Shown here piece by piece: positions 26,018-34,360 of a stretch of 64,000 bases of DNA (its first letter is position 1; the number at the start of each line of letters is the position of its first letter). Location: NCBI RefSeq assembly GCF_002970975.1, contig NZ_PNFA01000007.1, positions 124,001 through 188,000 on the forward strand. Reading direction: 5' to 3'. Below the pieces are notes generated by a model that saw only the letters and a program-made list of their open reading frames with translations, did no database searches and was not told the DNA's origin. Both the position numbers and the translations under genes were made by a program. This DNA is from Microbacterium halophytorum (GTDB taxonomy: Bacteria > Actinomycetota > Actinomycetes > Actinomycetales > Microbacteriaceae).

Positions 26018-28531
26018 TCATTCCGAGGGTGTGGCCAGCGCTCCGATCAGATCCCGCTCGAGGTCGTCCGAAGCGCCCGGCACGAGTTGCAGCATGCCGT
26101 TCAACGACAGTGCGGCGGCTTCGGGCGCCGACGGATCCAGCGGGAGACCCGGAAAGTAGCGCTGAAGGACGTCCGATGCGGCTTGCCAGAGACGATCATC
26201 CTGAGCGAGGTCCCGGATGGGGGAATCCATTGTGAGCCGTGCATCAGCGCCGTACCCAGCGGGAGCAGGGCAGCGCCAGGAGTGAGCCCCTTCGCCTACT
26301 GTGATTGCCGGGTTGCCGCTGCCGAATGGCAGCGTGATGTCGGCGTCGATCCCGGCCGGCACGACGACGTCGAGTGAGAATTCGCCGTCCTCGATCGCCC
26401 ATGACACCTCGATCCGCCCCCGGACAGTGTCGTGCGCCGTGCGCGCCCAAGTGAGCCCGCCGCCGGGCTGCGGTGCGACGCGGACGCGTCGGTACCCCGG
26501 CCCGGTCCGCTCGAGCCCGCCGACGACCCGGTGCAGCCAATCCGCAACGGCGCCGAGCGCGTAGTGGTTGAGGGAGGTCATTCCCGTTGCGTTGACGGTG
26601 CCGTCCGGCAGGACGGAGTCCCAGCGCTCCCAGATCGTGGTGGCTCCCATCGTCACGGGGTACAGGAACGAGGGGCATTCCTCTTCGAGGAGCAGACGAT
26701 AGGCGCTGTCGATGTGCCCGGTGCTGCTCAGGGCATCCGTCACGAGCGGCGTTCCGGCGAATCCCGTCGAGATGCGGAACCCGCGCTTCGCGACGATGCT
26801 CGCGAGGCGGGCGCCTGCCTTCTCGCGCTGATCCGGCTCCAGGAGGCCGAACGTGATCGCGAGAGCGTAGGCCGTCGCCGACTCGGTGACGAGCCGACCG
26901 GACCCGGTCACGTACTCGTGGCGGAATGCGCGGCGTACGCGGTCGGCGAGCGCTGCGAACTCCGTCGCGTCTGCGTCATGGCCGAGCAGGCGTGAGGTAT
27001 CCGCCATCTCGCGTGTGGTCCTGCAGAGGAACGCGGACGCGACGAGATGCGCGTCCGTCTTCGCAGCGGCGGGATTGCTTGCGGGCGCGTCGGGGTCGAG
27101 CCAGTCGCCGAACTGGAAGCCGCTGCTCCATAGCCCGGCGTCGTCGAGCAGGCCCGCGATCTGGCGGGTGAGCGCCGTCATTGAGGCGTAGGCGTCGCGC
27201 AGGACGTCGAGGTCGCCGTATTCCTGGTACAGGGCCCACGGCAGGCTGATCGCGACGTCGCTCCAGAGCGCGGTCGGCGACGACGGCTGCGAAAGCGCAT
27301 CCGGAACGACCCACGGGACAGTGCCCTTCTCCGTCTGCTCCGCTCGCAGATCCTGCAACCATGAGCCGAGGACCCCGCGGACGTCGTAGAGGTATGACGC
27401 TGTGGGGGCGAAAGCGTTGATATCGCCCGTCCAGCCGAGGCGCTCGTCGCGCTGCGGGCAGTCGGTCGGCACCCCGACGAAGTTGTCGCGCATTGACCAG
27501 ACGACGTTCTTGTGCAACTGCGAGACGAGCGGGTGCGATGTGTCGAACCAGCCGGTGCGGCGCATGTCGGAGTGGACGACGACGGCACGGAGCGACTCGG
27601 GCGCGAGCTCGCCGGGCCACCCGTCGATGTGCGCGTACCGGAAGCCGTGGAACGTGAACCGCGGCTCCCACGTCTCGGCCTCGCCGCCCCGGAGGATGTA
27701 TCGGTCGGTGGCCGCTGCCGTGCGGTTCGTCTCCGTCTCCAGCTCGCCGTCCGGTGTGAGGATCTCGGCGTGTCGGATCGTGAGTTCCTGTCCGGCATCA
27801 CCTGTGACGGTGAGGCGCACCCAACCGGAGATGTTCTGGCCGAAGTCCACGATCGCGCCGCCGGACGAGGAGGGACGGATCTCGACGGGCACCAACTCCT
27901 CGATCCGTCGGATCGGAGGCGCGGTCTGCCGTTGAAGCGTGTTCAGATCCCACTCGAACGATTGCGCCGGGAGCCATGCGGAATCGTCGAAGCCGGGCTC
28001 GCTCCATCCGAGCGGTTCGCGTCTCGCATCGTACGTCTCGCCGTCATAGATGCTGTGGGCGAGCACGGCGCCCGTGCCGACACGGAACTGCTCGTCAGTG
28101 CCGATGACTTCGACCCGGTTTCCGTAGTCGAGCTCGAGGCGGAGGAAGAGGGCGGGGCGGTCGGCGTAGAGTTCGCGCTGATTCTCCCAGCCGAGGCGTC
28201 CGACGGCCCAGCCTTCGCCGACGACCGCCCCGATTGCGTTCGAGCCTCGGCGCATGAGGTCTGTCACGTCGGTTGTCGTCACCATCACGCGGTGGCGATA
28301 GGAGGTCCATCCGGGCGCGAGAACCTCATCGCCCACCCGATTGCCGTTGAGCGAGGGCTCGAGGACGCCGAGTGCGGTCGACGAGAGCGTGGCTCGAACG
28401 AGGCCTTCCGCTACCGAGAACTCGCGGCGGAAGTACGGCGCGCCGCTGCCGAGGCCGGCGGGTGCCGCGATGAACCGACCCGTGATCTGTTCGATGGATC
28501 CGTTCGTCGATGATGTCGGCGTGGTGGTCAT
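26018..28531 (-). CDS. Alpha-L-rhamnosidase (GH78)
   Basis: Glycosidase of 837 residues releasing terminal alpha-L-rhamnose from glycosides. An N-terminal beta-sandwich region contains the lectin-like domain (PSLNGNRVGDEVLAPGWTSY), followed by the concanavalin-like unit and the (alpha/alpha)6 barrel with the family signature DCPQRDERLGWTGD that holds the general acid. A C-terminal beta domain closes the protein. There is no signal peptide, so it acts inside the cell on imported rhamnosides. The ATG at 28531 overlaps the stop of the MFS gene. A much longer open frame running to 31936 is a high-GC artefact. Confidence 0.95.
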   Translation of the reverse strand: MTTTPTSSTNGSIEQITGRFIAAPAGLGSGAPYFRREFSVAEGLVRATLSSTALGVLEPSLNGNRVGDEVLAPGWTSYRHRVMVTTTDVTDLMRRGSNAIGAVVGEGWAVGRLGWENQRELYADRPALFLRLELDYGNRVEVIGTDEQFRVGTGAVLAHSIYDGETYDARREPLGWSEPGFDDSAWLPAQSFEWDLNTLQRQTAPPIRRIEELVPVEIRPSSSGGAIVDFGQNISGWVRLTVTGDAGQELTIRHAEILTPDGELETETNRTAAATDRYILRGGEAETWEPRFTFHGFRYAHIDGWPGELAPESLRAVVVHSDMRRTGWFDTSHPLVSQLHKNVVWSMRDNFVGVPTDCPQRDERLGWTGDINAFAPTASYLYDVRGVLGSWLQDLRAEQTEKGTVPWVVPDALSQPSSPTALWSDVAISLPWALYQEYGDLDVLRDAYASMTALTRQIAGLLDDAGLWSSGFQFGDWLDPDAPASNPAAAKTDAHLVASAFLCRTTREMADTSRLLGHDADATEFAALADRVRRAFRHEYVTGSGRLVTESATAYALAITFGLLEPDQREKAGARLASIVAKRGFRISTGFAGTPLVTDALSSTGHIDSAYRLLLEEECPSFLYPVTMGATTIWERWDSVLPDGTVNATGMTSLNHYALGAVADWLHRVVGGLERTGPGYRRVRVAPQPGGGLTWARTAHDTVRGRIEVSWAIEDGEFSLDVVVPAGIDADITLPFGSGNPAITVGEGAHSWRCPAPAGYGADARLTMDSPIRDLAQDDRLWQAASDVLQRYFPGLPLDPSAPEAAALSLNGMLQLVPGASDDLERDLIGALATPSE

Positions 28532-29805
28532 GCGTTCGTGCTGCTCTCGCTCTGGGTCTCGGTGTCGAATTCGTGGTGCTGGTCGCGGGTGCGAAACACG
28601 GCCCAGCCGATGAGGCAGCCGATTCCGGCGGCCACGGCCAGGACGAGGTACAGGATCGTCGGGCTGTAGGCGACGAGCAGAGGCGTGACCGTGGCGAGCA
28701 GTGCAGCGAAGAGGCGGGCTACGGCGATGATCGCGCCCTGCGCGGTCGTGCGGAGCAGTGTGGGGAACTGCTCCTGCGCCCAGATCTTCATGATCCCCTC
28801 CGACGCGAAGGCGGTGCCGACGATCCCGATCAGCCCCGCGACGATCGCGGTGACGAGGCTGATGCCGAAGAACACGTAGACGAGCTGGGCGGCGACCCAG
28901 CTGAACGCTCCGACCGTGAAGTATGTGAATCGCTTCGGTGAGTCTGCGATCTTCATGAACCACAGAGCGGCCACGATGCCGAGCGGGATGAAGGGGAGGC
29001 CGATCAGCGTCGCCGTCTGCAGGTCGACGCCGCCAGCGTTCACGAGGATGTAGGAACCGAACTGGCCGCCGGTGTTGGCGACCATGTTCGTGAGTGAGTA
29101 GAAGCCGAGAAGCCCGAGGAACGGTGCACGATACGAGCCCCTGAGCAGGTCGAGCACGGAAGTGCGGTCCGCGCGAACAGTCATCACGCCGTGGCGGCGC
29201 TCGTCGCGTGCCGCGAGCCAGGTGCTCGATTCGGGAACGGTCAGGCGACCGATCAGCACGAGTATTGCGACGCCTGCAATGTGCAGGAATAGGATCTGCG
29301 CGCCCATGCGGCCGAGGCTCGCCATGCCGCCGCCGAGGAGCATGGATGCGATGACCCCCGCGGACCACAGGACCTGTGTGAACCCGAGCAGTCGACCGCG
29401 ATTGTCGTCGGAAGCCGCTTCGGAGATCGTGGACAGCGACACGGGGAGATCCGCGCCCGTGGCGAAGCCCAGCACGAGCGCCGCGCCGATGATCACGGGT
29501 GCGGATTCGGCGAACGTCAGCGCCAGAGCCGCGCCGACGATGAGCACCATCGTGATCGTGAAGATGGGGCGACGTCCGAACCGATCGCCCAGGCGTCCGC
29601 CGATGAGCGCGCCGAAGGCGATGCCGAGCGTGAGGCAGCCGGACGCCATGCCGACAGTGGTCGGCGTGATCCCGAGCGCTTCCTGGAACAGGACCATGGC
29701 TGTGCCGAAGCTGACGATCGCTGCCGCGTCGATGTACGACGCCATGCCGGAGACCACGGCCGTCCACCACGGACGTACCTTGTGAGCTGAGCTGATCTGA
29801 GACAT
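28528..29805 (-). CDS. MFS transporter, probable rhamnoside uptake
   Basis: Transporter of 425 residues with twelve membrane helices. The first cytoplasmic loop has the MFS signature GGRLGDRFGRRP, and the N-terminal pattern SGMASYIDAAAIVSFG is of the sugar/inositol porter-like group. AAGGAG is seven bases before the ATG at 29805. Its stop overlaps the rhamnosidase start, so both are made from one transcript. Role inferred from context: import of a rhamnosylated compound for cleavage in the cytosol. The MarR operator lies just upstream. Confidence 0.9.
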   Translation of the reverse strand: MSQISSAHKVRPWWTAVVSGMASYIDAAAIVSFGTAMVLFQEALGITPTTVGMASGCLTLGIAFGALIGGRLGDRFGRRPIFTITMVLIVGAALALTFAESAPVIIGAALVLGFATGADLPVSLSTISEAASDDNRGRLLGFTQVLWSAGVIASMLLGGGMASLGRMGAQILFLHIAGVAILVLIGRLTVPESSTWLAARDERRHGVMTVRADRTSVLDLLRGSYRAPFLGLLGFYSLTNMVANTGGQFGSYILVNAGGVDLQTATLIGLPFIPLGIVAALWFMKIADSPKRFTYFTVGAFSWVAAQLVYVFFGISLVTAIVAGLIGIVGTAFASEGIMKIWAQEQFPTLLRTTAQGAIIAVARLFAALLATVTPLLVAYSPTILYLVLAVAAGIGCLIGWAVFRTRDQHHEFDTETQSESSTNA

Positions 29806-29898
29806 GGGCTTCTCCTTTGAAGACGGTGGAACACAGCGCCACCACTCTGACGAGATGAGCACTCGAAAGACGAATGCGCTTCGGGAACTGTACCCAAC

Positions 29899-29917
29899 TA
29901 TTGTCCTCAAGACAATA
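29899..29917. promoter_or_regulatory. MarR operator
   Basis: Perfect palindrome TATTGTC-CTCAA-GACAATA (19 bp, 7-bp arms) between the divergent MFS/rhamnosidase operon and marR. ATTGTC/GACAAT half-sites are typical of MarR-family proteins, and the DNA is locally AT-rich. Confidence 0.8.
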
Positions 29918-29953
29918 AATGAGGTCGTGTCGAGCTGTGTGCATACTTGATGC

Positions 29954-30523
29954 ATGGCCAGGAGACCGCACGCGAGCCTTGAGCCGAGCGACGTCGAAGC
30001 CAGCTCTGCGCCGTTGCTCCACGGTAGGGGCGCCGACTTCTCTGTTGCGCTCCAGGCACTCGTCACGGCGATGAACTCCACGGCTGTCAGGGAATCGATC
30101 CTCGAGCAGAGCGATTTTCCGCTGCCAGGCGACATGCCCGCGTTCCTCCTGGTGAACCAGCTGATCTACCGCACGTCGGCGCGTCCGACGGATATGGCCG
30201 ATGCGATCGGTACAGGGCGGTCCAACGTGAGCAAGATCGTCCGGCGTCTCGAGGACGCGGGTCTCGTCGGCCGTATGCCTGATCCCGACGACGGGCGCCA
30301 GAGCCGGATCGCGCTGACGGCAGTCGGGAGAGACGCGGCTCGACGGATCCTCAGCGTGTCGAGCCGGGCGTACGAGGTCATCTTCGACGACTGGAGCGAC
30401 GAGGACTTCGATCAGCTGCAAGCACTCGTTGTGCGCATGGTGGCGAACATCGATGCGCGGCTCGACCACACCATCGAGCGGGCGGCGGGTGTGCGGCCCC
30501 CGCAGCCCGCGGCGGCGTTTTAA
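29954..30523 (+). CDS. MarR family transcriptional regulator
   Basis: Regulator of 189 residues. The winged helix is clear: TDMADAIGTGRSNVSKIVRRLEDAGLV with the basic wing RMPDPDDGRQSRIALT, flanked by dimerisation helices. An extra N-terminal segment of about 30 residues precedes the usual MarR core. A CATACT hexamer six bases before the ATG suggests a leaderless mRNA. It probably represses itself and the divergent MFS/rhamnosidase operon. MarR ligands are often phenolic, consistent with release of an aromatic aglycone. Confidence 0.93.
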   Translation: MARRPHASLEPSDVEASSAPLLHGRGADFSVALQALVTAMNSTAVRESILEQSDFPLPGDMPAFLLVNQLIYRTSARPTDMADAIGTGRSNVSKIVRRLEDAGLVGRMPDPDDGRQSRIALTAVGRDAARRILSVSSRAYEVIFDDWSDEDFDQLQALVVRMVANIDARLDHTIERAAGVRPPQPAAAF

Positions 30524-30616
30524 CGTCGTGCGAGGCGCGAGCACGCTCGCCGGGGCGGCGCCAGGGCGTAGGCGGTACGGATGGTGCCGGAGCGCTGTCT
30601 CGCGGTAGTTCATCGT

Positions 30617-30641
30617 TGCGCCCATCCTCTCGCGCATCCGG
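30617..30641. repeat. 25-base exact direct repeat, copy 2
   Basis: Identical to 25925-25949. Located in the gap between marR and the serine hydrolase gene. Confidence 0.8.
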
Positions 30642-30664
30642 ATCGATCGTGTGAGCATGGCCGT

Positions 30665-31771
30665 ATGGCGATGGCGGCGGGATTGGACCGGTTGGCGGAC
30701 GCTCTCGATGCGCTCGTGGGGGAGCGCGCGATCGCCGGGTGGGTCGCTTCGGCCGCGGATGCGGACGGCCTCGAATCGCGGGCCGGCGGTCGGCGGGCGC
30801 TCGACGGCCCCGCCATGACGACCGGCACCCTGTTCTTCCAGACGTCGTGCAGCAAGCCGTACGCCGGCGTGATCGCGCTGCGCTTCGCCGAGCGGGGCGT
30901 GCTCGCGCTCGACGACCCGATCGATCGCTGGCTGCCCGAGTTCGCAGAGCCGCGCGTGCTGCGGGAACCGACGGCGGCTCTCGACGACACCGAGCCGGCC
31001 GAGCGCGCGATCACCGTCCGCGACCTGCTCGCCATGACGCCCGGCTTCGGATGGATCGACGAGGAGTGTGCGCTCGCCGCGGCGTATGCGGAGCGGGGCG
31101 TGCTGCCGGGGCCGTGGCCGCCGAATATGCCCGCGAGCGAATACGTCGCTCGGCTCGGCTCGCTTCCGCTCGCGAACCAGCCGGGGCGGCTCTGGCGATA
31201 CCACCAGTCGAGCGAGGTGCTCGGGGTGCTGCTGGCCCGCGCTGCCGGCGCTCCCATCGAGAGCGTGCTCGCGGACGAGGTCTGCGCGCCGATCGGCCTC
31301 GCCGACACCGGGTTCGTCGGCGTCGCCGATCGGATGGCGACGGTGTACGACGGTACGGGCACCCGGCTCGAGCCGTACCCCGTGCCGGAAGGCGCCGGCA
31401 CGGTGCCGCCGCAGACGTGCTCGCTCGCGAACGGCATCGTCTCGGCGATCCCGGATCATGCGACGTTCCTCGGCTCGCTCGTCGGCGTCGGCCCGGCGCT
31501 CCTCGGCCCGGCGTCGGCGCGGCTGCTCACGACCGACGCACTCATGGAAGCGCAGCGCGCCGTGGCCGGCGACTTCCTGGTCGAAGGGGCCGGCTGGGGC
31601 CTGCACGTCGAGGTGAGGCCGAACGGCCTCATCGGCTGGGCGGGCGGCCTCGGCACGATCGGCTACGCCGACCCCGCGACCGGCCGTGCCGCCGCCCTCG
31701 GCTTCCAGGTCGGGATCGGAACTCCCGCGGCGGAACGGGCGTTCGACGCGTTCTGGAGCGTGTTCGACTGA
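30665..31771 (+). CDS. Serine hydrolase, beta-lactamase/EstB family
   Basis: Protein of 368 residues with the class C beta-lactamase fold. The SxxK nucleophile motif is SCSK in FFQTSCSKPYAG (about residue 60). The second motif tyrosine is in WRYHQSSEVLG, and the third motif, usually HxG, appears as WAGG. There is no signal peptide, so it is a cytosolic esterase or peptidase rather than a lactamase of the periplasmic kind. Start: ATG at 30665 (MAMAAGLDRL) is preferred. The open frame extends 28 codons upstream into the repeat-containing gap. Substrate unknown. Confidence 0.85.
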   Translation: MAMAAGLDRLADALDALVGERAIAGWVASAADADGLESRAGGRRALDGPAMTTGTLFFQTSCSKPYAGVIALRFAERGVLALDDPIDRWLPEFAEPRVLREPTAALDDTEPAERAITVRDLLAMTPGFGWIDEECALAAAYAERGVLPGPWPPNMPASEYVARLGSLPLANQPGRLWRYHQSSEVLGVLLARAAGAPIESVLADEVCAPIGLADTGFVGVADRMATVYDGTGTRLEPYPVPEGAGTVPPQTCSLANGIVSAIPDHATFLGSLVGVGPALLGPASARLLTTDALMEAQRAVAGDFLVEGAGWGLHVEVRPNGLIGWAGGLGTIGYADPATGRAAALGFQVGIGTPAAERAFDAFWSVFD

Positions 31772-31862
31772 CGCCGTCGGTGCCGTCACCGCCGGCCGAT
31801 GCGGCCCGCTCCACCGCCGACGGGGCGTCCGGTCACTCGCCTCGACAGTCGCCAGGTGGTTC

Positions 31863-32180
31863 TCAGCTGCGCAGCTCGGCCGGGACATCCCTCTTCTCGT
31901 GCAGCACCCGGTGCACCCGAACGGCGTCCGCATCATCGGTGTAGAACACGAGGTAGGGGAAGCGGTTCAGCGCTTGCGCGCGCAGGTCATCGATTCCGAG
32001 CTCGGTTGCGAATCGTGTCGAGCCGATTGACGCGAACTCGGAGATCAACCGCACGACGTCTTCGAGTGCCTCGATGTATCGCATCGCGTCGTCGATACCA
32101 CCGTCGAGCTGATATCGCTTGGCTGCTTCGTCGATGTCGTCGTCGGCGCGTCTGGTCGTGACGACACGACGCGCCGTCAC
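31863..32180 (-). CDS. parE: RelE/ParE family toxin
   Basis: Toxin of 105 residues with the ParE fold: an N-terminal helical hairpin (RADDDIDEAAKRYQ) and a beta-sheet ending in ALNRFPYLVFYTDDADAVRVHRVLHEKRD, the standard terminal pattern. ParE toxins inhibit DNA gyrase, while RelE relatives cleave mRNA. The C-terminal pattern fits ParE better. Its ATG overlaps the antitoxin stop (ATGA), so antitoxin is made first. Confidence 0.92.
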   Translation of the reverse strand: MTARRVVTTRRADDDIDEAAKRYQLDGGIDDAMRYIEALEDVVRLISEFASIGSTRFATELGIDDLRAQALNRFPYLVFYTDDADAVRVHRVLHEKRDVPAELRS

Positions 32181-32410
32181 GCTTCGTCCGTGATCCGCGC
32201 GCGCAGGCGCTCGAAATACCCCGCATCGAGCTCAGAGCCGGGGCCGGACTCCATGCCGGCGACGATGCGCTCACGCAACTGGATGCGTGCCCGTTCGCGC
32301 CGGATGAGATCGCGGACGAACTCGCTGCTCGTGCCGTATCCGCCTTCGCCGACCTGCGATTCGACGAAGTGCTTGAGCTCGGCCGGAAGAGACACGTTCA
32401 TGGTCGTCAT
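32177..32410 (-). CDS. parD: ParD-type antitoxin
   Basis: Antitoxin of 77 residues. The N-terminal ribbon-helix-helix DNA-binding unit (MNVSLPAELKHFVESQVGEGGYGTSSEFVRDLIRRE) is followed by a toxin-binding tail. The first ATG (32410) gives MTTMNVSL. AAAGGA is placed eight bases before the second ATG (32401), which may be the true start. A perfect palindrome directly upstream is the expected autoregulatory operator. Confidence 0.92.
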   Translation of the reverse strand: MTTMNVSLPAELKHFVESQVGEGGYGTSSEFVRDLIRRERARIQLRERIVAGMESGPGSELDAGYFERLRARITDEA

Positions 32411-32424
32411 CCTTTGAGAGTACG

Positions 32425-32449
32425 TTGCTTGGCAAATCTTGCCAAGCAA
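32425..32449. promoter_or_regulatory. ParD operator
   Basis: Perfect inverted repeat TTGCTTGGCAA-ATC-TTGCCAAGCAA upstream of parD. Each arm contains a further partial symmetry (TTGG/CCAA), as expected for ribbon-helix-helix dimers. Confidence 0.8.
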
Positions 32450-32493
32450 TGATCGGTCTTCCCGGAAAGTCCGAGGTACGACCATGACGCCCG

Positions 32494-33285
32494 CTATCGC
32501 TCGAGCGACCCGCAGCCGACGAACCGCGCCAGCCTGGTGGCCATCGCTTCGGCATCCCACTCATGCCACGCGCCGGCGAGCTCCTCGTGGGAGCCATGGG
32601 GCGCCGCTGTCGCGATGTCCGCCGCCGTCTCGCTCATGCCGGGGAACGTCTCGGTGCCGACGAGCGCGAGCACCGGTGCATCCGTGTCGCGCAGAGTCGT
32701 AGCGAGCCCGTCGCGCTCGACGCGGGCCAGCGCTTCGCCGTCCGGGATCCAACTGAGGACGAGCTCGGGGTAGTCGGGCGATCGGCGCAGCTGCTCGAGC
32801 CATTCCGGCGGCATCCCGACCATGTAGGCGGCGACCGCGTCCTCCAGGCGACCGGCGGCGATGTGCGCGGCGACGGTGCCCCACCACGCGGGTGCGCCTC
32901 CGTCGAACAGGCCGATGGGCGCTTCCCAGAGCACGAGGCCGGCGAGGCGCTCGACGTGGGAGGCGGCGCGCATCGCGATCGCGCATCCGGATGAGTGGCC
33001 CACCAGCGTCACGGGCCCGCCGAGCTCCCGGGAGATGGCCTCGATCGCGGCGAGCTCGCGCTCGAGGCCGATCGGCCCGTCGGTGGCCGAGTCGCCGCGG
33101 CCGACCCGATCGTGCACGCTCGCCTGCACTCCGCGCTCGCCGAGCAGCTGCGCCGTGCGCGTCGTCGTCTCGTCGTCGGCCCGCGTCGGACCCGCGCCGC
33201 TGATGAACAGTACGGCGGGTGCGCCGACGGGCCCGTACCGATCGAACGCGACGCGGTCGCCCGCGACCGTCTCGACGACGTTCAT
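32494..33285 (-). CDS. Alpha/beta hydrolase
   Basis: Hydrolase of 263 residues. Elements: VLFISGAGPTRADD (oxyanion region), DRVGRGDSA, nucleophile elbow GHSSGCAIAM, an acidic residue in VGTETFPG and the terminal His in AWHEWDAE. Related enzymes hydrolyse esters, lactones or epoxides. The substrate cannot be inferred. The ATG at 33285 overlaps the stop of the DUF1905 gene, so the two form one operon, divergent from the tetR gene. Confidence 0.87.
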   Translation of the reverse strand: MNVVETVAGDRVAFDRYGPVGAPAVLFISGAGPTRADDETTTRTAQLLGERGVQASVHDRVGRGDSATDGPIGLERELAAIEAISRELGGPVTLVGHSSGCAIAMRAASHVERLAGLVLWEAPIGLFDGGAPAWWGTVAAHIAAGRLEDAVAAYMVGMPPEWLEQLRRSPDYPELVLSWIPDGEALARVERDGLATTLRDTDAPVLALVGTETFPGMSETAADIATAAPHGSHEELAGAWHEWDAEAMATRLARFVGCGSLER

Positions 33286-33560
33286 CACGCCGCCCGGATG
33301 CTCACGCGAACGGTGTCGTCTGCCTGCTTGCCGATCGCCTTGCGGGTTGCCGCCTTCACGGGGCCCATGTGGCCGCCCTGACCCGTGGGCATCAGGGTGA
33401 TCGCCACGTCGGCGTCGTCGATCTTGCCCACGACCTTCACGGGGTTCCCCGTACCGAACCAGGCGACGGAGTCAGGCACATCGAACACCGTCCACCCGCC
33501 GACCTCCGGCACTTTTCGGAGCGTCGCGTCGAACTCGAGCGGCTGCGTGCTGTCGGCCAT
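33285..33560 (-). CDS. DUF1905 domain protein
   Basis: Protein of 91 residues covering one DUF1905 domain: FDATLRKVPEVGGWTVFDVPDSVAWFGTGN, then a central strand with LMPTGQGGHMGPVKAATRKAIGKQADDTVRVSI. The domain is common as a stand-alone protein or fused to YdeI. Its role is unknown. First gene of a two-gene operon with the hydrolase, divergent from tetR, so likely a target of that regulator. Confidence 0.88.
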   Translation of the reverse strand: MADSTQPLEFDATLRKVPEVGGWTVFDVPDSVAWFGTGNPVKVVGKIDDADVAITLMPTGQGGHMGPVKAATRKAIGKQADDTVRVSIRAA

Positions 33561-33617
33561 GGTGCCTCGTTCCTGTTGGCTGCGTGCCCATCCGGACGCC
33601 AGATTCGAGACCGGTGA

Positions 33618-33640
33618 GTCTTACTACTCGGATAGTAGAC
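33618..33640. promoter_or_regulatory. Candidate TetR operator
   Basis: Imperfect palindrome with outer GTCT/AGAC and inner CTACT/AGTAG halves, in a locally AT-richer stretch 35 bases before tetR and 58 bases from the divergent DUF1905 start. Confidence 0.5.
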
Positions 33641-33674
33641 CCATGGGTATGATTTCGGCAAGGGAAGGATCCGG

Positions 33675-34328
33675 ATGAGTGGCGAGCATGATGCGCTGCG
33701 CCCGAGTTCGCGGCGGAAGCGCGAAGCGATCCTCGCGGCGGCCGAACGCCAGTTCCTCGCCGAGGGTTACGAGGCCGTGACCATGGACTCGATCGCGGCC
33801 GAATCGGAGGTGGCGAAGCAGACTCTGTACCGGCACTTCGGCAGCAAGCGCGCGCTGTTCCTGGAACTCGTGACGACGCAGACGGCGGCGGCCGGGGCGC
33901 GCGTGCACGCCGAGCGGCCGCGCATCGACGATCGGACGGATGTGCGGGCGCTGCTCACGGAGCGGATGGAGACACAGCTCGCGACCGTGCTCGCGCCGGG
34001 GCTGCTCAGCCTGCGGCGCCTCGTGATCGGGGAGCAGGGGCGCTTCCCCGAGCTGGCGGCAGCTCTGTACGAGAACGGGCCCGGCCACGCGATAGACGTG
34101 CTGGCGGGCATCCTGCGAGAGCTCGACGCGAACGGGCTGCTCCGTGTCCCCGAGCCGGCCGCCGCGGCGACCCAGTTGAACTGGTTGGTCATGGGCGAGC
34201 CCGTCAACGCTGCGATGCTCCTCGGCGAAGATGCTGCCCCGTCGCCGGTGGAGCAGCGCCGCCACGTCGCCCGCGCGCTCGACGTCTTCCTCGCGGGCCA
34301 CGCGCACGGCGACGCGCGCTCCCCGTAG
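33675..34328 (+). CDS. TetR/AcrR family transcriptional regulator
   Basis: Regulator of 217 residues. The N-terminal HTH is textbook: KREAILAAAERQFLAEGYEAVTMDSIAAESEVAKQTLYRHFGSKRALF. The C-terminal ligand domain is helical with GLLSLRRLVIGEQGRFPELAAALYENGP, resembling the AefR-like (TetR_C_7) subgroup. It probably represses itself and the divergent DUF1905/hydrolase operon. GGAAGGATCCGG precedes the ATG. Confidence 0.93.
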   Translation: MSGEHDALRPSSRRKREAILAAAERQFLAEGYEAVTMDSIAAESEVAKQTLYRHFGSKRALFLELVTTQTAAAGARVHAERPRIDDRTDVRALLTERMETQLATVLAPGLLSLRRLVIGEQGRFPELAAALYENGPGHAIDVLAGILRELDANGLLRVPEPAAAATQLNWLVMGEPVNAAMLLGEDAAPSPVEQRRHVARALDVFLAGHAHGDARSP

Positions 34329-34360
34329 AATTTCGGCATCACCCCTGGGGAGGGACCGAC

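Noticed and set aside
26018..31936. A continuous minus-strand open frame of 1,972 codons
   Set aside because: Only 26018-28531 encodes a recognisable protein (rhamnosidase). The rest runs antisense to or out of frame with the MFS, marR and serine hydrolase genes and is a high-GC artefact.
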